DNA of 64,000 nucleotides from Argentina anserina. Lineage: Eukaryota > Streptophyta > Magnoliopsida > Rosales > Rosaceae. Of this stretch, positions 46,283-58,700 are shown in pieces. The notes beneath the pieces were generated by a model, which was given only the letters and a program-made list of their open reading frames with translations, made no database searches and was not told the origin of the DNA. Both the position numbers and the translations under genes were made by a program. Each line of letters begins with the position of its first letter. The stretch's first letter is position 1. The stretch covers positions 10,106,001-10,170,000 of the forward strand of contig NC_065877.1 in the NCBI RefSeq assembly GCF_933775445.1, read 5' to 3'.

Positions 46283-47367
46283 ATGCCTCTTTTAACTAAA
46301 GCTGGGGCTCTACTTAGGCAGACTGCCAACAGGCAGTCCATCTATCACGCAATAAGATGCACCTCGTCAATCGGAACTCAAGAAGCCTCGAAAGGTGGTA
46401 TTTTTCAGGATTTCTTTGAGGAAGTTTAATTTTTTTTAGGGACATTGGAACTTTTATGCTAAACTAGTGTTGTTTGACTTGATAATAGTAGGAAAACCCT
46501 TTGTCGACATTGATACCAGACTCGGAGTCTATACTTCAAGTGCCATCCATACCTTGGCGGGGCAGGTAATTGTTGTTATTATAGTTTGGTTTTACTTTCA
46601 TTTTATTTGTATCAGTTGTAGACTTGTAGTGGCTGCGAGATTTATCTTCTGTGTTGAATGTTGAAAGTTGGAACTGATATCCTGGGAAATATGATGAAGT
46701 AATAAAGTTGGGGTGTTGGGGATATTTTATTTGAATCCTGGCCATTGTTTTCCGCTAAAGGGTTTGCCTTTGTGTTCACTCATGTTTCTGTACCGCATAT
46801 ACTTGCACATACACATATAATGGTAGTAATCACTTAGTTTTGAGTTTTAGGTGCATAAAAGATTCAAATGTTTTCCTTTCAAAATACAAGTTATCACAAT
46901 TCCGTTTGTCTTAATTCATATGTTGATATAGGTCATCTGCCTTTGTTTAATTAACACTTAGTAGGTGTTCTAACTCTTAGAAATTTTTGTACAAAATCTT
47001 ATAGGAGTTCCATGGTCCCCAAGTAAGGTTGAATTCTGCTGCTGGTTTAGGGTTTGGTCATAATTCTATCATTGGTAGTCATCAGAACTTTGGTGTTGGT
47101 CCGAGAAGAAGCTTTTCCAGTGGAGCTACTGTAAACACTGCAGTTGGAAAAAGTGGGGCAAACACAGCTGATGGACAAAGCATGCTTGGAAAAATTGCAG
47201 CGCGTTACCTGCCAATTGTAACTGTGTTCCCTCACATAAATGCAGGGATCGGAAGCATTTTGGCGGATTATGTCCACCACAAATTGACCAGAGAATTTCT
47301 CCATTTATGTTTTGACCTGTTCATTTTAATTGTTGCCAAGAATCTTTTCTTGGCTCTCGTTTTTTGA
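46283..47367 (+). CDS. SDH4: Succinate dehydrogenase subunit 4, mitochondrial (complex II anchor)
   Basis: Exons 46283-46394, 46492-46565 and 47005-47367 join in frame to 182 aa. The N-terminus is a basic, hydroxylated presequence (MPLLTKAGALLRQTANRQSI) of mitochondrial type. The C-terminal third has LPIVTVFPHINAGIGSILADY followed by a single strong membrane helix (FDLFILIVAKNLFLALVF). His139 and Asp150-Tyr151 are spaced H-x10-D-Y, exactly as in bacterial SdhD, where the His ligates haem b and the Asp-Tyr pair lines the ubiquinone site. Plant SDH4 proteins are short, with reduced membrane segments and a C-terminal DY helix, which agrees. With SDH3 it would anchor SDH1/SDH2 in the inner membrane and carry electrons from succinate to ubiquinone. 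The long Gly/Ser-rich middle (about residues 70-120) is probably a poorly conserved linker or part of the cleaved region. Confidence 0.85.
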
Positions 47368-47797
47368 GGAAGGTTTTCGGCAGTAGGAGCAATAATGGTG
47401 CTACACAGTGTTGGCAGCACAATTTCAGTGTAAGGAGGTAGTAATAGCTTTTACAGTGGCGGACGATGTACTTTTTTTTTTTCCATTTGGGTTGATGTTC
47501 CCCTCCTTGATCCTGAGACCTTATTGTTTCATCTTTGTTGATGGTGTGTGAGACGATATTTTCATCTTTTGGGAATCCAGTCATCTTTTTCTAACTAGAC
47601 TTCTATTTCAACAATATCTGATCTTGTGAATATCAGTGAACAAGTTGTCCTGATCTGTGATTTTGGCCTCAAGTATCTGGATATTGTCAAAATGAAAACC
47701 TTTGTATCTGTGTAGTGCATTAACAGATTCAAACATGAAACACAAGCTTGGTAAACTTACCATACTACAGTACAGTACCTATGCTAGTAGTCTTATA

Positions 47798-47937
47798 TTT
47801 TGTCATAAATAGTTGATTGGCATGACAGCTACGGCTGACCTATAAGGATATGATTAACTGTTCAAATATATTTTGTCGTAAATAATTTATTGGCATGACA
47901 GCCACGGCTGACCTATAAGGATATGATTAATTGTGAA
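47798..47937. repeat. 73-bp tandem duplication
   Basis: TTTTGTCATAAATAGTTGAT at 47798 and TTTTGTCGTAAATAATTTAT at 47871 each open a unit containing GGCATGACAGC and GGCTGACCTATAAGGATATG. Two copies, few differences. Confidence 0.92.
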
Positions 47938-48949
47938 TGTTTTCATAGATGATCTGATCTTATAACTTGATGTTCCAATTCTGTCGGATAATTCATGTAA
48001 AGAGGTAAAGAGGAGTTGATTGTGTTGTAATGACTGACTGAAACCTTGGACACTGGTGCACATCATTCTTCACTGCTCATTTGCTTCTGAGACTTGGAGG
48101 TGCATTTGAGTGCTGTTCCTAATACAATTCCTTTATTGATTTGTTACATTTAGGTTGACATGTTGAATTAATCGGAGTGCTCAGTTAAATGAATTGTGGT
48201 TGACTTGTTCAATACATTAACACAGTTCTTTGGCTTATATGGCAAGTGAGGAACAAAGTTGTATAGATTATAAGTTTGAAGTTTTAGTTCATGCTGCAAG
48301 TCTATCTGTCTATGGGCATGTTCATGCTGCAAGTAAGCAAGTTTCATCTTTATTAGTTGGAGGTTAAACAGTGTCGCTGACCTTTGGGTTTGAAGAGCTT
48401 TGGAGTTTAAGGCAGGGCATGCTGTGTTCCAACCACTGATGAGGTTATGTAGCATCCTAGCTCCTCTCTTTTTAGGGTTGGAATACTGATAACTTTACAA
48501 AAGAAGAATTACACTCATTTATAAGCAGTGAAGAGTATACATCCCAGAGTACATCAGTGAAAAATTGAAGCCCAGACGAGCCAATATCTGCGCAATTTAA
48601 TTACAGGTTCCTGGTGCAAATATAAGCTTAATGCTTGGGTCGAGTCATCGAGTTGGCATCCTCCTCTCTTGCTTGGCAAGTATATATCCATTTAAAAACG
48701 AAAATATGTCAGTTCCATTACTTTAGGTCAATTTTGCTTCTAGTCTTGACATTCCTAGTTTGATGGTTGCAGACACTATGGCCTTTATCAAGGTCACTGA
48801 ACTTAATTGCTTGGCTTAGAGATTGGAGTTAACATATATATGTGACTCTTCCATTGTTCTTGATAAATCGGATAAAATCCTCCTTTGGTTTTCTTTGAAA
48901 GCTTATATAAGTATATAGGCACGTACACATATATACAGTGAAGAAAGTG

Positions 48950-49700
48950 ATTGCACATTTGCACCCACCCTATTACAATCGCAATTCTCATACTCTCACA
49001 AGTTAAGAGAACATGATGAAGTCGGTGATTCTTTAGCAAAATATGAAACGTCGAATCATTTTGTGAGACTTGTCTTCTTTATTATTCTTTTTTTTATAAC
49101 GTAAAAGTGATTGCCTACCAAACTTTCATTTTCATGTAGTAAATTTTTTTTTGGATACTCATTTTCATGTAGTAATTGTAGTTGGTAATGGCTGTTATTT
49201 TTGTCTTTTGCTTGGGAGCATGGGAGCTAGGTTTATATCTTCTTCTTTTTTTTTGTTCAATCAACATCACATTATAACATCAAAGACGATCTATGTCCAC
49301 AAAATAATTTTTGTTGGGGGAATATCTGATTCATTCATCCTCTTTGGTTTTTCTTTAACGAAGAACTGTTAACACTGACTGTCACAAATACATTTCTTAC
49401 TTTCTCATATTTTACAAGAACATAATTAAGTTGACGATCCTGAAGTAAATTATGAAACGAATATTCATTTGGTGGAGAACTGGAGATCGGCTCCTTCATT
49501 ATCATTATTGAAGAACTTTTGCCTAGGCATACCAAACTTCTGTTTCCATGTAGTTGATCATGGTTTACTTCTTTTAGCTTTCATCTCGGAGTTAGGTTAT
49601 TTCATTCTATTTGGTCGAGATCACCTTCACACCTTGTAACATATCATATCAAAGACTTTTTATGTCCAGAAACTAAACCTGTCAAAAATCCCCCCGCCGT
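48950..49700. repeat. Diverged ~400-bp tandem duplication
   Basis: The order of landmarks in 48950-49300 (TCTCATACT, CAAG..AGAACATGATGAAGT, AAATATGAAACG, CCAAACTT, TTTTCATGTAGT, AACATCA) repeats in 49385-49680 (TCTCATATTTTACAAG, AGAACATAATTAAGT, AAATTATGAAACG, CCAAACTT, TTTCCATGTAGT, CATATCA). Old non-coding duplication. Confidence 0.65.
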
Positions 49701-52090
49701 TGCCCCGGGGTTTAGTTTGGACTTTGGACCTTATCTTTTTGTATTTCTTCTCTTGATTGAAATTTTCAAAGAAGCCTGGGGTGAAGTAGGTTTCTTCTCA
49801 TCGTTTAATCAAGCATAACACTTGTTCTGCCACATCTTTCTTAACCTAGCTATTAGTAGTAAGGTGTGGAGCAGCAAATATATACCTGGTCCCTCATCCA
49901 ACTTAGCCTGCGGATGAGAACTCAGAGAGGCTGAGACTACCCAGAAAGGGCAACTCTGCTGACATTTTCCTCCATGTCTTCCATTCCTATAATGATATCA
50001 TGGTTCTTGAATACGTGTTTGGAGAACTTAATTTCAAGTAGCATGGGCAATAACCTCCAGCATATGTTCCCTACGTCATTTCTGATAGCTAGCTACATTA
50101 ATACTAGTGAAGACTGAAGAGTAGCTCCAAACTTATTTTCGCATTTATTTTCAGATTAAACCCGAATTTCTATCATGAACTTCACAGCAAGTTAGTAGAA
50201 CTAATCGTTTTGAGCCATATTCACAATTTAGGCGCAATGTTGATCCATAACTTTGTTAACATACCCAATTATAGACTCTGTAAATAAACTATAAAGTGAC
50301 ATCATAAGGCATGTGTTAGTTATTCTAATCATTCTATTCGTATACGTCTATACGTGTCATAATTAGTTTACATTTGAAATTTGTTCTTCAAATGTGTTCG
50401 TTTATTCCAATTTCATGATTTCAGTGTTTGCTTAAAGAACTAGTTATTTTTTAAGAACGTCAGAGGAATGAGACCATGGACTTGTGTGTCGCTCGTGGCA
50501 GAAGTAAATGAGAGGTGGCCTTTATGAAAGCATAACAGCTAGCAGAGTCAAAAGACCCGTTTACCCTTCACATCCATTCTCTATCCCTCTGGCAACTAAA
50601 CTACAACGAATACGGTTGTCTTAGGGCGTCCAAGCAACAAAGGGACAATTAAGTCAAGCTCTCTTTATCAATATGAACTAAGCCTTCGTGATTTATACGG
50701 GTCGTGGCTTCGGCCTTATGCTTTGGGAACCAGCACAGCCCATGACGTGGCACTGTTTGACTGGCTACACGACGAGTCGGACGGAACAAAAGTACGTGAA
50801 GGGTCACCGTCGCTATAAGCAAGCAAGATAACGTTGATAGAGATTAAAGGAGGGTTACAACTCGGTTCTCTTGGCTTTGTTTTCTTTACTTTGTCTTAGT
50901 TTGCTTAACAAGCATGCAAAGAGTACTTGGTTCCATGGCTTTTGCAAGTTTATCCCTATATATGCTTTCTTAATAAGTTCCCAGCTAGATGAGTTTTCTT
51001 ACTTATGGTTTGTGTACATATGTGTGTTCGATATAGCTATTTTCTGAAAGTTTTTTTTTTAGTTTCGTAAATAATATATCGTTAAAGTCGTAATGGATTA
51101 GAGTTTGATCATGTAACATAAGACGATTCATACCAAATTCAAGACGAGAATAGGAGAAGGTGAACCCGACGACTCATTAGTGAATTTACGTGACTTCTTT
51201 AAGCTCATTAAGTATTCATTATGTATCTAGATTTTTCAGTAAAGCTTAATCAGATGTTTTTATACACCTTTCTCTATCATGTTTGCAATTTGGGTTTCTC
51301 TTCTTATCTCGTAGTGTCATATAGATGATGACTGATTGATATATTCAAAATTATTGCTAAATTGTCTTGTACAAAAGATCGACATATCATTAGACCCTTC
51401 CAAATTGATCATTCTTTTCATTTTCAATGTTCTTGATTGGATTCATATTAGGCTGCTACAATTATTAATTTGTTTAGAATACTTTTGATATTGTGATATG
51501 TGACCCAATGCAAATTAATAATGCATAAACATCCTCTCTTATACTTACGTGTTTTAATAGATAATACACTAATACTTGTACGTACATTCATTTATAGTCT
51601 ATTTGTTTTCTTTGATACTTGATCATAAGGATAATTTTGTACTGAATTTTGACCTTAAATATGCGATCCAGCAAATGAACCAATATGAAAAACTACAAGC
51701 CCTTACTGAGATCTTGAATGTAGAGAAACCATATTTTTTCTGTATAGTAAAATGAATGTGTTTGGTGTTCATGTATTAGTTCTTCCATGTCAATTTTGAT
51801 TGAATTGAATAGCCAAGCGGTGAAGTGTAAATGGTATGATCCGATCAAAGGTGGAATAAAGGACTCCACGTTTGGAATAAAAATGGTTTGAAATTTAATT
51901 CCAAAAAATCGGTGGGTGGTAGGAATCGGAATACAATGAAGAATGAATGACAACGAGGGCAGAATGGGAAGTTCGAAAAGTTGCATGAGGACTCGGAAAA
52001 TAAGGCTGAAACAAGACGACGCTTGGCGTGATGGTGCAACCATTTATTACCAAACGTTGTCCTTCCCCCAAAACTCAAGCTCAGAGAAGA

Positions 52091-52093
<3 letters not shown>

Positions 52094-52131
<38 letters not shown>
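52094..52131. repeat. (CT)n microsatellite in the exostosin leader
   Basis: About 19 CT units, 140 bp upstream of the start codon chosen for the exostosin gene. CT-rich tracts are common in plant 5' leaders. Confidence 0.9.
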
Positions 52132-52133
<2 letters not shown>

Positions 52134-52269
52134 TCAGCAACAAAAAAAACAGAGCTACTTCTGGCCTTCTGCAACGGATGCTGTTCTTGTTGCAGGAAGC
52201 TTCACAGAGCAACAAGTTAAGCTTGAGGAGCTAGGAGGAGTTAGCCAACTGGGTGCAGAGAGAAAGTTG

Positions 52270-54931
52270 ATGATGGCGAATAGTACCAAGAAACCGGGCG
52301 GCGGAGCCAGCGGTTCTGGTGGCGGTGGCGGTGGTACTGGTTCATTTGCATGTTGGTCTTCTTCGTCTTACTCAGCAATTTTGGTGTTTATTGTTCCACT
52401 GGTTGTGGTTTTCGGGTTGATTTCCCTATTGAGTCCGACTTCCTCCAATTGGGTGTTCATTTCCAACTACTACTTACCCGGCCCGTCTTTGAATACCAGC
52501 GCCACTAACTCGTCGGAGATCGGAACTTCACACGACGACGTTTTGGGCTTAAGGTCGACGGTGGTTGTTATGGATATGCACAGTAGTACCATAGAGGAAG
52601 TTCACGCTAATGATTATGTACAAAACCGGTCTGCTTCTCCACTGCTCGCCGTAGAAGAAGCGACGCCACCACCACTTGAACAACCGGTAAGTCCTAGCTT
52701 TTTCGTCTTTTTATTTACTTCATAAATTTATTTTGAGTTATTCTTTGCTTTTTTTCCAAACTCTTTGATGCTTTTGGTATTTTACGCCCAGAAGTCCAGA
52801 AACAAACTATCTTTTTTTGGTAACGTCTTTAATTGTTATTTAGTTTTTTATGCACCGAATTATTTATAAATCATAAAGTACCTGAATTTAGGTCTGTCCC
52901 ATGCCTTCAGAGTTTTTGTAAACTTGGGCATACTTTCAGGGTGAAAGAAATGTTATGGTTATATATCTTGATGCATTTGACATGTTTTTAGGTACCGTAT
53001 AGGTTGCTTTATTTCGAAGGTAATGTGTTCCTTATGGACATTTTTTCGCATCACCCTATGGTGTTGGGTAATTGCTTATTGCTAGGATTTAGAAGTAAAC
53101 TATTGATTTAAGTGCCTAATGCCTATACGGCACTCTGTTTGCATCGCCTCTACTGATATACTTAAGTTTGAACTTATTTAATGGTAAATCAGGTTACATG
53201 GACCATTTGGTATAGTATATGTAATTGGATATTGTATCAAACACACATTAATAATGGGATCACATGCCATTGAACTTTGTCTGTCAAGGTTTGCCCTTCG
53301 TTTAAGCAATTTGATTCTTATTTGGGAATAGTGTGATGTCTTCTGTAGTAGTATATCTGACCATTAATCAGTTGATTAATAGATTATTAATGGGACAAAG
53401 GAAGAAGACCCCATGAAGGAAACTCATGCTTCTGCCATGAATAATTCTGCTACAAGACAAAAGGAGTATACTAGTTTGGGGCGGCTAGAGGGTCGTCTTC
53501 GAAGAGCTCGGGTGGCCATAAGGGAGGCTAGATTTGCAAATAAAACACATGATGCAGATTACATTCCTAATGGTCCAATGTATTGGAATGCAAATGCCTT
53601 TCAAAGGTATCCACCACTCAACTTTGAGGCATCATTATCATAATTATCATCACACTTAACCCATTAATTATATATCAAAATAAGGTCCATGGAATACGTA
53701 TTTGATATCATTAATAACTTGAAATAGAAATCAGTATATCCAAAATCATGAAATAGTAAATTAGTTATTTCAATGAACATCATTTCAAAGTTGTTAAAAC
53801 AATACTTTGTTATCACAGGAGCTACTTGGAAATGGAGAAACAATTCAAAGTCTATGTATATGAAGAGGGGGAACAACCATTATTTCATAATGGCCCTTGT
53901 AAAAGTATATACTCTATGGAGGGAAACTTCATACATGAAATTGAGGTAAACAAGCAATTTAGGACTCGAAATCCTGAGGAAGCGCATGTTTATTTTCTTC
54001 CCTACAGTGTGACAATGTTGGTTCGATTCGTATACGTGCGTGATTCACATGATTTCAGTCCCATTAGACAGACAGTGAGGGATTATGTCAATATTATCTC
54101 TACCAAATATCCCTACTGGAATAGAAGCCTAGCAGCTGATCATTTTACGCTTGCTTGCCATGATTGGGTATGGTCTTTCTGCTCCATCTTCAATATTGGC
54201 ATTACATATGTAGCATGTATATAAACATATTTTGACTTTAATAACTTGATATTCTAATTTAGGGGCCAGAAACTTCAAATTCAGATCCTTATTTGCGCAA
54301 AAATTCAATCCGTGGTCTATGCAATGCAAATACCTCAGAAGGGTTTAATCCCTCTAAGGATGTCTCCTTTCCAGAAATCAATCTTCAAACTGGTGATACA
54401 CATGGCTTCCTTGGAGGACCTTCTCCAAGGCTACGGTCAATCCTAGCTTTCTTTGCTGGAGGAGTTCACGGTCCTATTAGGCCTATATTGCTGGAGCATT
54501 GGGAAAACAAAGACGAGGACTTGAGGGTGCACCAGTATCTTCCCAAGGGTGTCAACTACTATGACATGATGAGAAAGAGTAAGTTCTGTCTTTGCCCGAG
54601 CGGGTATGAAGTTGCAAGCCCTAGGGTGGTCGAGGCAATATACACAGGGTGTGTTCCGGTGCTTATTTCAGATCATTATGTGCCACCCTTCAGTGATGTT
54701 CTCAATTGGAAGTCTTTCTCCGTTGAGGTTTCGGTGAATGACATTCCTAACTTGAAAAACATATTAACCAGCATATCTACGAGACAGTATCTAAGAATGC
54801 AAAGGAGGGTGGTACAAGTCAGGAGGCATTTTGAGGTCAATTCTCCTCCTAAACGATTTGATGTTTTTCATATGATCCTACATTCTATTTGGCTAAGAAG
54901 ACTGAATGTTAAGGTACATGATGATCAATAA
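52270..54931 (+). CDS. Exostosin-family glycosyltransferase (GT47), four exons
   Basis: Exons 52270-52686, 53383-53606, 53819-54167 and 54263-54931 join in frame to 552 aa, close to Arabidopsis At5g03795-like proteins. After a short Gly-rich cytosolic tail comes one membrane anchor (SAILVFIVPLVVVFGLISLL, about residues 37-56), as expected for a type II Golgi protein. A variable stem follows. The exostosin domain starts at SYLEMEKQFKVYVYEEGEQP and includes RNPEEAHVYFLPYSV, DHFTLACHDWGPE (across intron 3), FFAGGVHGPIRPILLEHW, KFCLCPSGYEVASPRVVEAI and GCVPVLISDHYVPPFSDVL. The last two are the conserved nucleotide-sugar binding block of GT47. It probably acts in cell-wall polysaccharide or proteoglycan synthesis; donor and acceptor cannot be told. 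The open frame continues upstream to 51943, but that stretch contains the CT microsatellite and low-complexity residues, so it is taken as leader. Confidence 0.93.
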
Positions 54932-55229
54932 GCAGGCCTTCTGGTTTCTTTTGCATTTATTTTGATTATAAACCTTTTAGATAATGTAATTCTTTTCTTC
55001 GATCAAATTTCTCTTGTGAAAGTGTCCATGTGTAATACGCTTAGAAAAAAAAAGTTCCAAATTTTTTTTTTTGCCCAAGTGGCTGTAGAAGTTAATTTGT
55101 ATCAATTCTTTGATTGTGGTGGCGGGTTATATATGCATTCCAGTTCATATAACAGGCCTGAATATAACAATGCAACAAACGTGTATGCCCTGAGCTACAA
55201 AAAAGACTTATCAACCACATAATATGATC

Positions 55230-55950
55230 CGTCAATTTAGGGAGAAACCTAAAGCGCTGCTATCGTGAGTGTTATACCTCGTCCGGCGGCGCACCCTTGT
55301 GGCGTCGTTGTCGGACGGGCTAGAGGAAGGAATCTCGTGTCCCGTAGAAGGAGGTTCGGCCAAAGTCGGTGTTGCAGAGCAATGCCATTCTTTCCGAGGG
55401 ATCTTGGATGGTTTGGGGTCTTTGGCTTGGATCCAAGTGCTTTTATTTATTTCAGTTTTTATTTAGCATATTTATATGCAATAATTTACAACTTTATGTT
55501 GAAAATAATACCTTATCATTATTTGTTGGGTTTTGTGTTTTCTGCACCTTGTGTACCTTATTTGCTCTAGGTCGGTGTCGTCTTGTTAAATGGGCGCTAC
55601 CTCCTAGTGGCAGAATGAGATCAAGTGTCGTCGGGTTACTCGGGCGGTAATATGGTTGGAGAGCTGTTTTATTATACATTATGATATGTAATTGCTGCTT
55701 CATCGTTGATAAGGTTACGTATTTAATGATCTCTTTACCATGTCAATGTTGGTCGTTAGCAAATAGAGTCGTCATTTGTGTAGTACTCTTTGCTAATTGG
55801 TACTTTGTTAGGTACTTGTTTGTAGAGACCTTTAATTTTATATCAGGTATTTGTAATTAGAGGTTTAGGCTTCACGTCCTCCCCTTGTATTCGACGGTTT
55901 CATTAATGAAGACTTGAGCACAGTCGCACTAGCCCTAATAAAAAAAAATT
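55230..55950 (+). mobile_element. Retroposon-like segment with poly(A) end
   Basis: Begins soon after the exostosin 3' region with a GC-richer stretch (55265-55400) and ends in TTTCATTAATGAAGACTTGA, then GCACTAGCCCTAATAAAAAAAA. The composition shift and the A-run resemble the 3' part of a plus-strand non-LTR element. No RT motif and no clear target duplication were found, so this is tentative. Its end abuts the copia LTR at 55961. Confidence 0.35.
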
Positions 55951-55960
55951 CAACACAATG

Positions 55961-56285
55961 TGTCAGCCGGCGGTGATCTTTCATTACAAATAGAATCATA
56001 TTGAGTTGTTATAATAAGAAGGGAGTCAAGGGACCAGTAATAAAAGGATATATAGATACTTTTGTGAATTTGTCCAATTATGCTTTTTCTATTATAGAAG
56101 AATGTAATACGCATCAAAATAGGAAGAAGCATCATCTTTATTCATTGATAAAGAAGCCTTATATATAAGCATTACATTGAGTATCATGTTCAATAAGGGA
56201 TTATATATCAATATTATCTAGACTAACCTATACTAATTAGGACAAGATATACTGGAAGATTACGGAGAGTAATTCTTCTACAACA
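55961..56285 (-). repeat. Copia-type LTR (3' LTR of a minus-strand element)
   Basis: On the plus strand it starts TGTCAGCCGG and ends CTTCTACAACA (TG...CA), followed at once by CTCCCCCCTT, which is a polypurine tract AAGGGGGGAG in minus sense. The minus strand also shows TTATATATAAGGCTTC followed by AATAAAGA, fitting a TATA box and poly(A) signal of an LTR promoter. No second copy of this LTR was seen in the window. Confidence 0.65.
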
Positions 56286-58700
56286 CTCCCCCCTTGTATC
56301 GCGATCCTAATGTGTCATGGTGCATACCCGTTGCCTTGGTAAAAACCTTGCCAAGCAAAAAAAAAAACCTCTTGGATAAAATAAGAAGCTTGGTCGAAGG
56401 GAAAAAGAGAACAATGCACTAACTACAATTGAAGATAACTTGTGGTATATACTCCCCCTAAAGTCTGCAAAACAACTCCCCTTAATCGGTAACTAAATCT
56501 TGGAGTTTAGATATGTAGTGTATACGAACGCTCTTCACATTCTTCAAAAGTAGCAATGGGTCAATGATTTGAATATCAAATCTCGCCAAATATTCTTAAA
56601 TCATACATGTACACTTATCCGTACATGGATCAAAAGAAAGAGAATTGCATGACAACTCAAACAAGAGTTTGGAATGAAAATCAGATTCACGCGTGGTATG
56701 ACCTTCACGCACTTAAGCAATAATAACTTCTTGCAATAGGTATAAACAAACCGTTAAAATTTCTAGAAAGTAGACACCAGTAGCTTTCCAATGACATATG
56801 GTTCATAACCTAGTTCGTTCTGAGCTGATCACAAAGCTCGGTCGAAGTTGACTTAATTGTAGTTTCCGGACAAATCTGTCCTATTTTACTAAAACAGTTA
56901 TAACTCACTCAGTATAATAGATATGATCGAATGGTTGATTTTTCTGGAAAGTAGACACATAGATCTATCCAATTATACCAAACTCACAATTTTCCAACGA
57001 GTGAGTTGCCCTATGGGTCTCGTGGAAGTTGACATACGAATCTGGGCAGATTCTGAAATCGCTTCATTAAAGTGTCTTTTGTGTTGGGATATAGGATTTG
57101 ATGTCATAACGTGTTGTGATCAAGCATTGACATATGTGTGGGCACACTCAGCCATTATCTTGGTCTTACGAGTTTAAACCGAATGAGATGTCGAGTCAAG
57201 TATATTACAACGAGTACATGCATACATGTATCATACTTAAATATGGAGAGTTTCATCTCTTAAGATTATCATCGCTCATCCACCAGAAACATATCTTTTA
57301 TGACGTCAACTGATTCATGGAATACTTGTAGATATTGGTTTAACATCCTTGTTGCCTTTAGCCAATTGATGAACAACATCATCAATAACGGTTATCATTT
57401 TCGAGACCTAAATATTCTCAATATCTTTTCATTCCTAAGGTACAACTGCATGCAATATTTTATATCCCCAGACAGTTATGGGTAAATTTGCTTATGCATA
57501 ACGAGGGCCCTAGCTATAAGCTTTAACTGCTTAATTGTCGCTCATGCTCATCCATTCATGCAGAATGAACATGGGGTTACGGGGATGTGCAATCCCGGCT
57601 ATGCAATAAAAAGTCTTCGAAGTGAATTCTCCTGCATTGTCAGAGTGGTGAGCCTTGAGTTTTGAGAAAGGAGTTTCAGAAAGTAGAATTTGGCTCTTAG
57701 TTCATCAAGAGTCCATCACACTTCATTTTAATATCTCTACCTTTATCAAGTTATCGCACTCCATGCTCTGGAGGCACTTGAATTAGGTTAAAACCAATCT
57801 ATTTAGAATCTTTATCTTCATCTCTTAACTTGGTCCTAACAAAGATGATATGTGACCATAAGCTACAAATTCAGTTGTTTTGGAAACTACTTAACTGACA
57901 ATGTATTATGAGAACAAGCCGTCTCATATTTGATTTCATGGCGTTTTGCTAGAGAGTTTGCATCATAAGGTGAGTCTAAACTTTTATCTTTTTCACTACA
58001 CCTAATAAAGGTATAACCGATAGGATTTACACATGCGGTGTTGGCATTACCTGACCAATGACCTATCTTTTTGTTAAAACTGGATCCTACGGCTTTCCAG
58101 AATGCTATGGTTGTGACATGGGTCGATCATCACCATCAATTCCTGCCAGATAGCACTTTCCATGTAGGCCAATCTACAATGTTAAAATTTTACTTCAACA
58201 GAGGATGTATGGTTTGACATCAAACTCATTCAACATCATCATTCTTTGATATGTCTCATTTGGATTAGTATTGATATTGAGGTGTCCCCCAATGATAACC
58301 ATCATTCAAGAAAACAAACGAGTGAGTATCATTGATCATAAATCAAGTTGTGTCATAACTCGCATTCAACAGGTATTATCGAACCAAGTGGTCTCTCTAC
58401 ACTTTCGTAAGAACCACGGCCTAGTGACACCATCTACCACATTTGTGGAGTCACCACATCACCACGTCACCACGTCACCAACAAAGAGTAACTACATGTC
58501 CATCTGTCGGACATCAATCTTTATAGGCATAGTTGCAGCATGTATCTCTAATCTCGTCACTTCCATTTGTAGGACTATTAGGAACATGATGAGGCACAGT
58601 AAGACTAACCACGAAAAAACCAAATCGTTGAACTTGAACAAACTTGTACTTATCTCCCCCTAACGACAGGGAGACTGCCTTACCAAAAGTGATCAAACCA
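56286..58700 (-). pseudogene. Decayed copia internal domain with integrase traces
   Basis: Directly inside the LTR polypurine tract. Minus-strand reading near 57650-57545 gives SDNAGEFTSKTF, then a HP and NGWA run. Further on, IKQLKLIARALVMHK (57535-57480) matches the copia integrase core and the following RPLLMRTKLP region. Stops and indels are frequent. RT and RNase H should lie between integrase and the 3' LTR but are not visible at 56.3-57.3 kb, so they appear to be deleted. A small CACCA-rich repeat is at about 58455-58483. Confidence 0.6.

Larger units (their letters stand above)
47368..52269. other. Spacer between SDH4 and exostosin genes
   Basis: Contains the SDH4 3' region, a 73-bp tandem duplication (47798-47937), a diverged ~400-bp tandem (48950-49700) and, at its right end, the exostosin promoter and CT-rich leader. 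No gene is supported elsewhere in it. Confidence 0.5.

Noticed and set aside
55265..55650. Overlapping frames of 65-101 aa after the exostosin gene
   Set aside because: Three frames overlap in a GC-rich stretch, no domain, and the segment looks like part of a retroposon.
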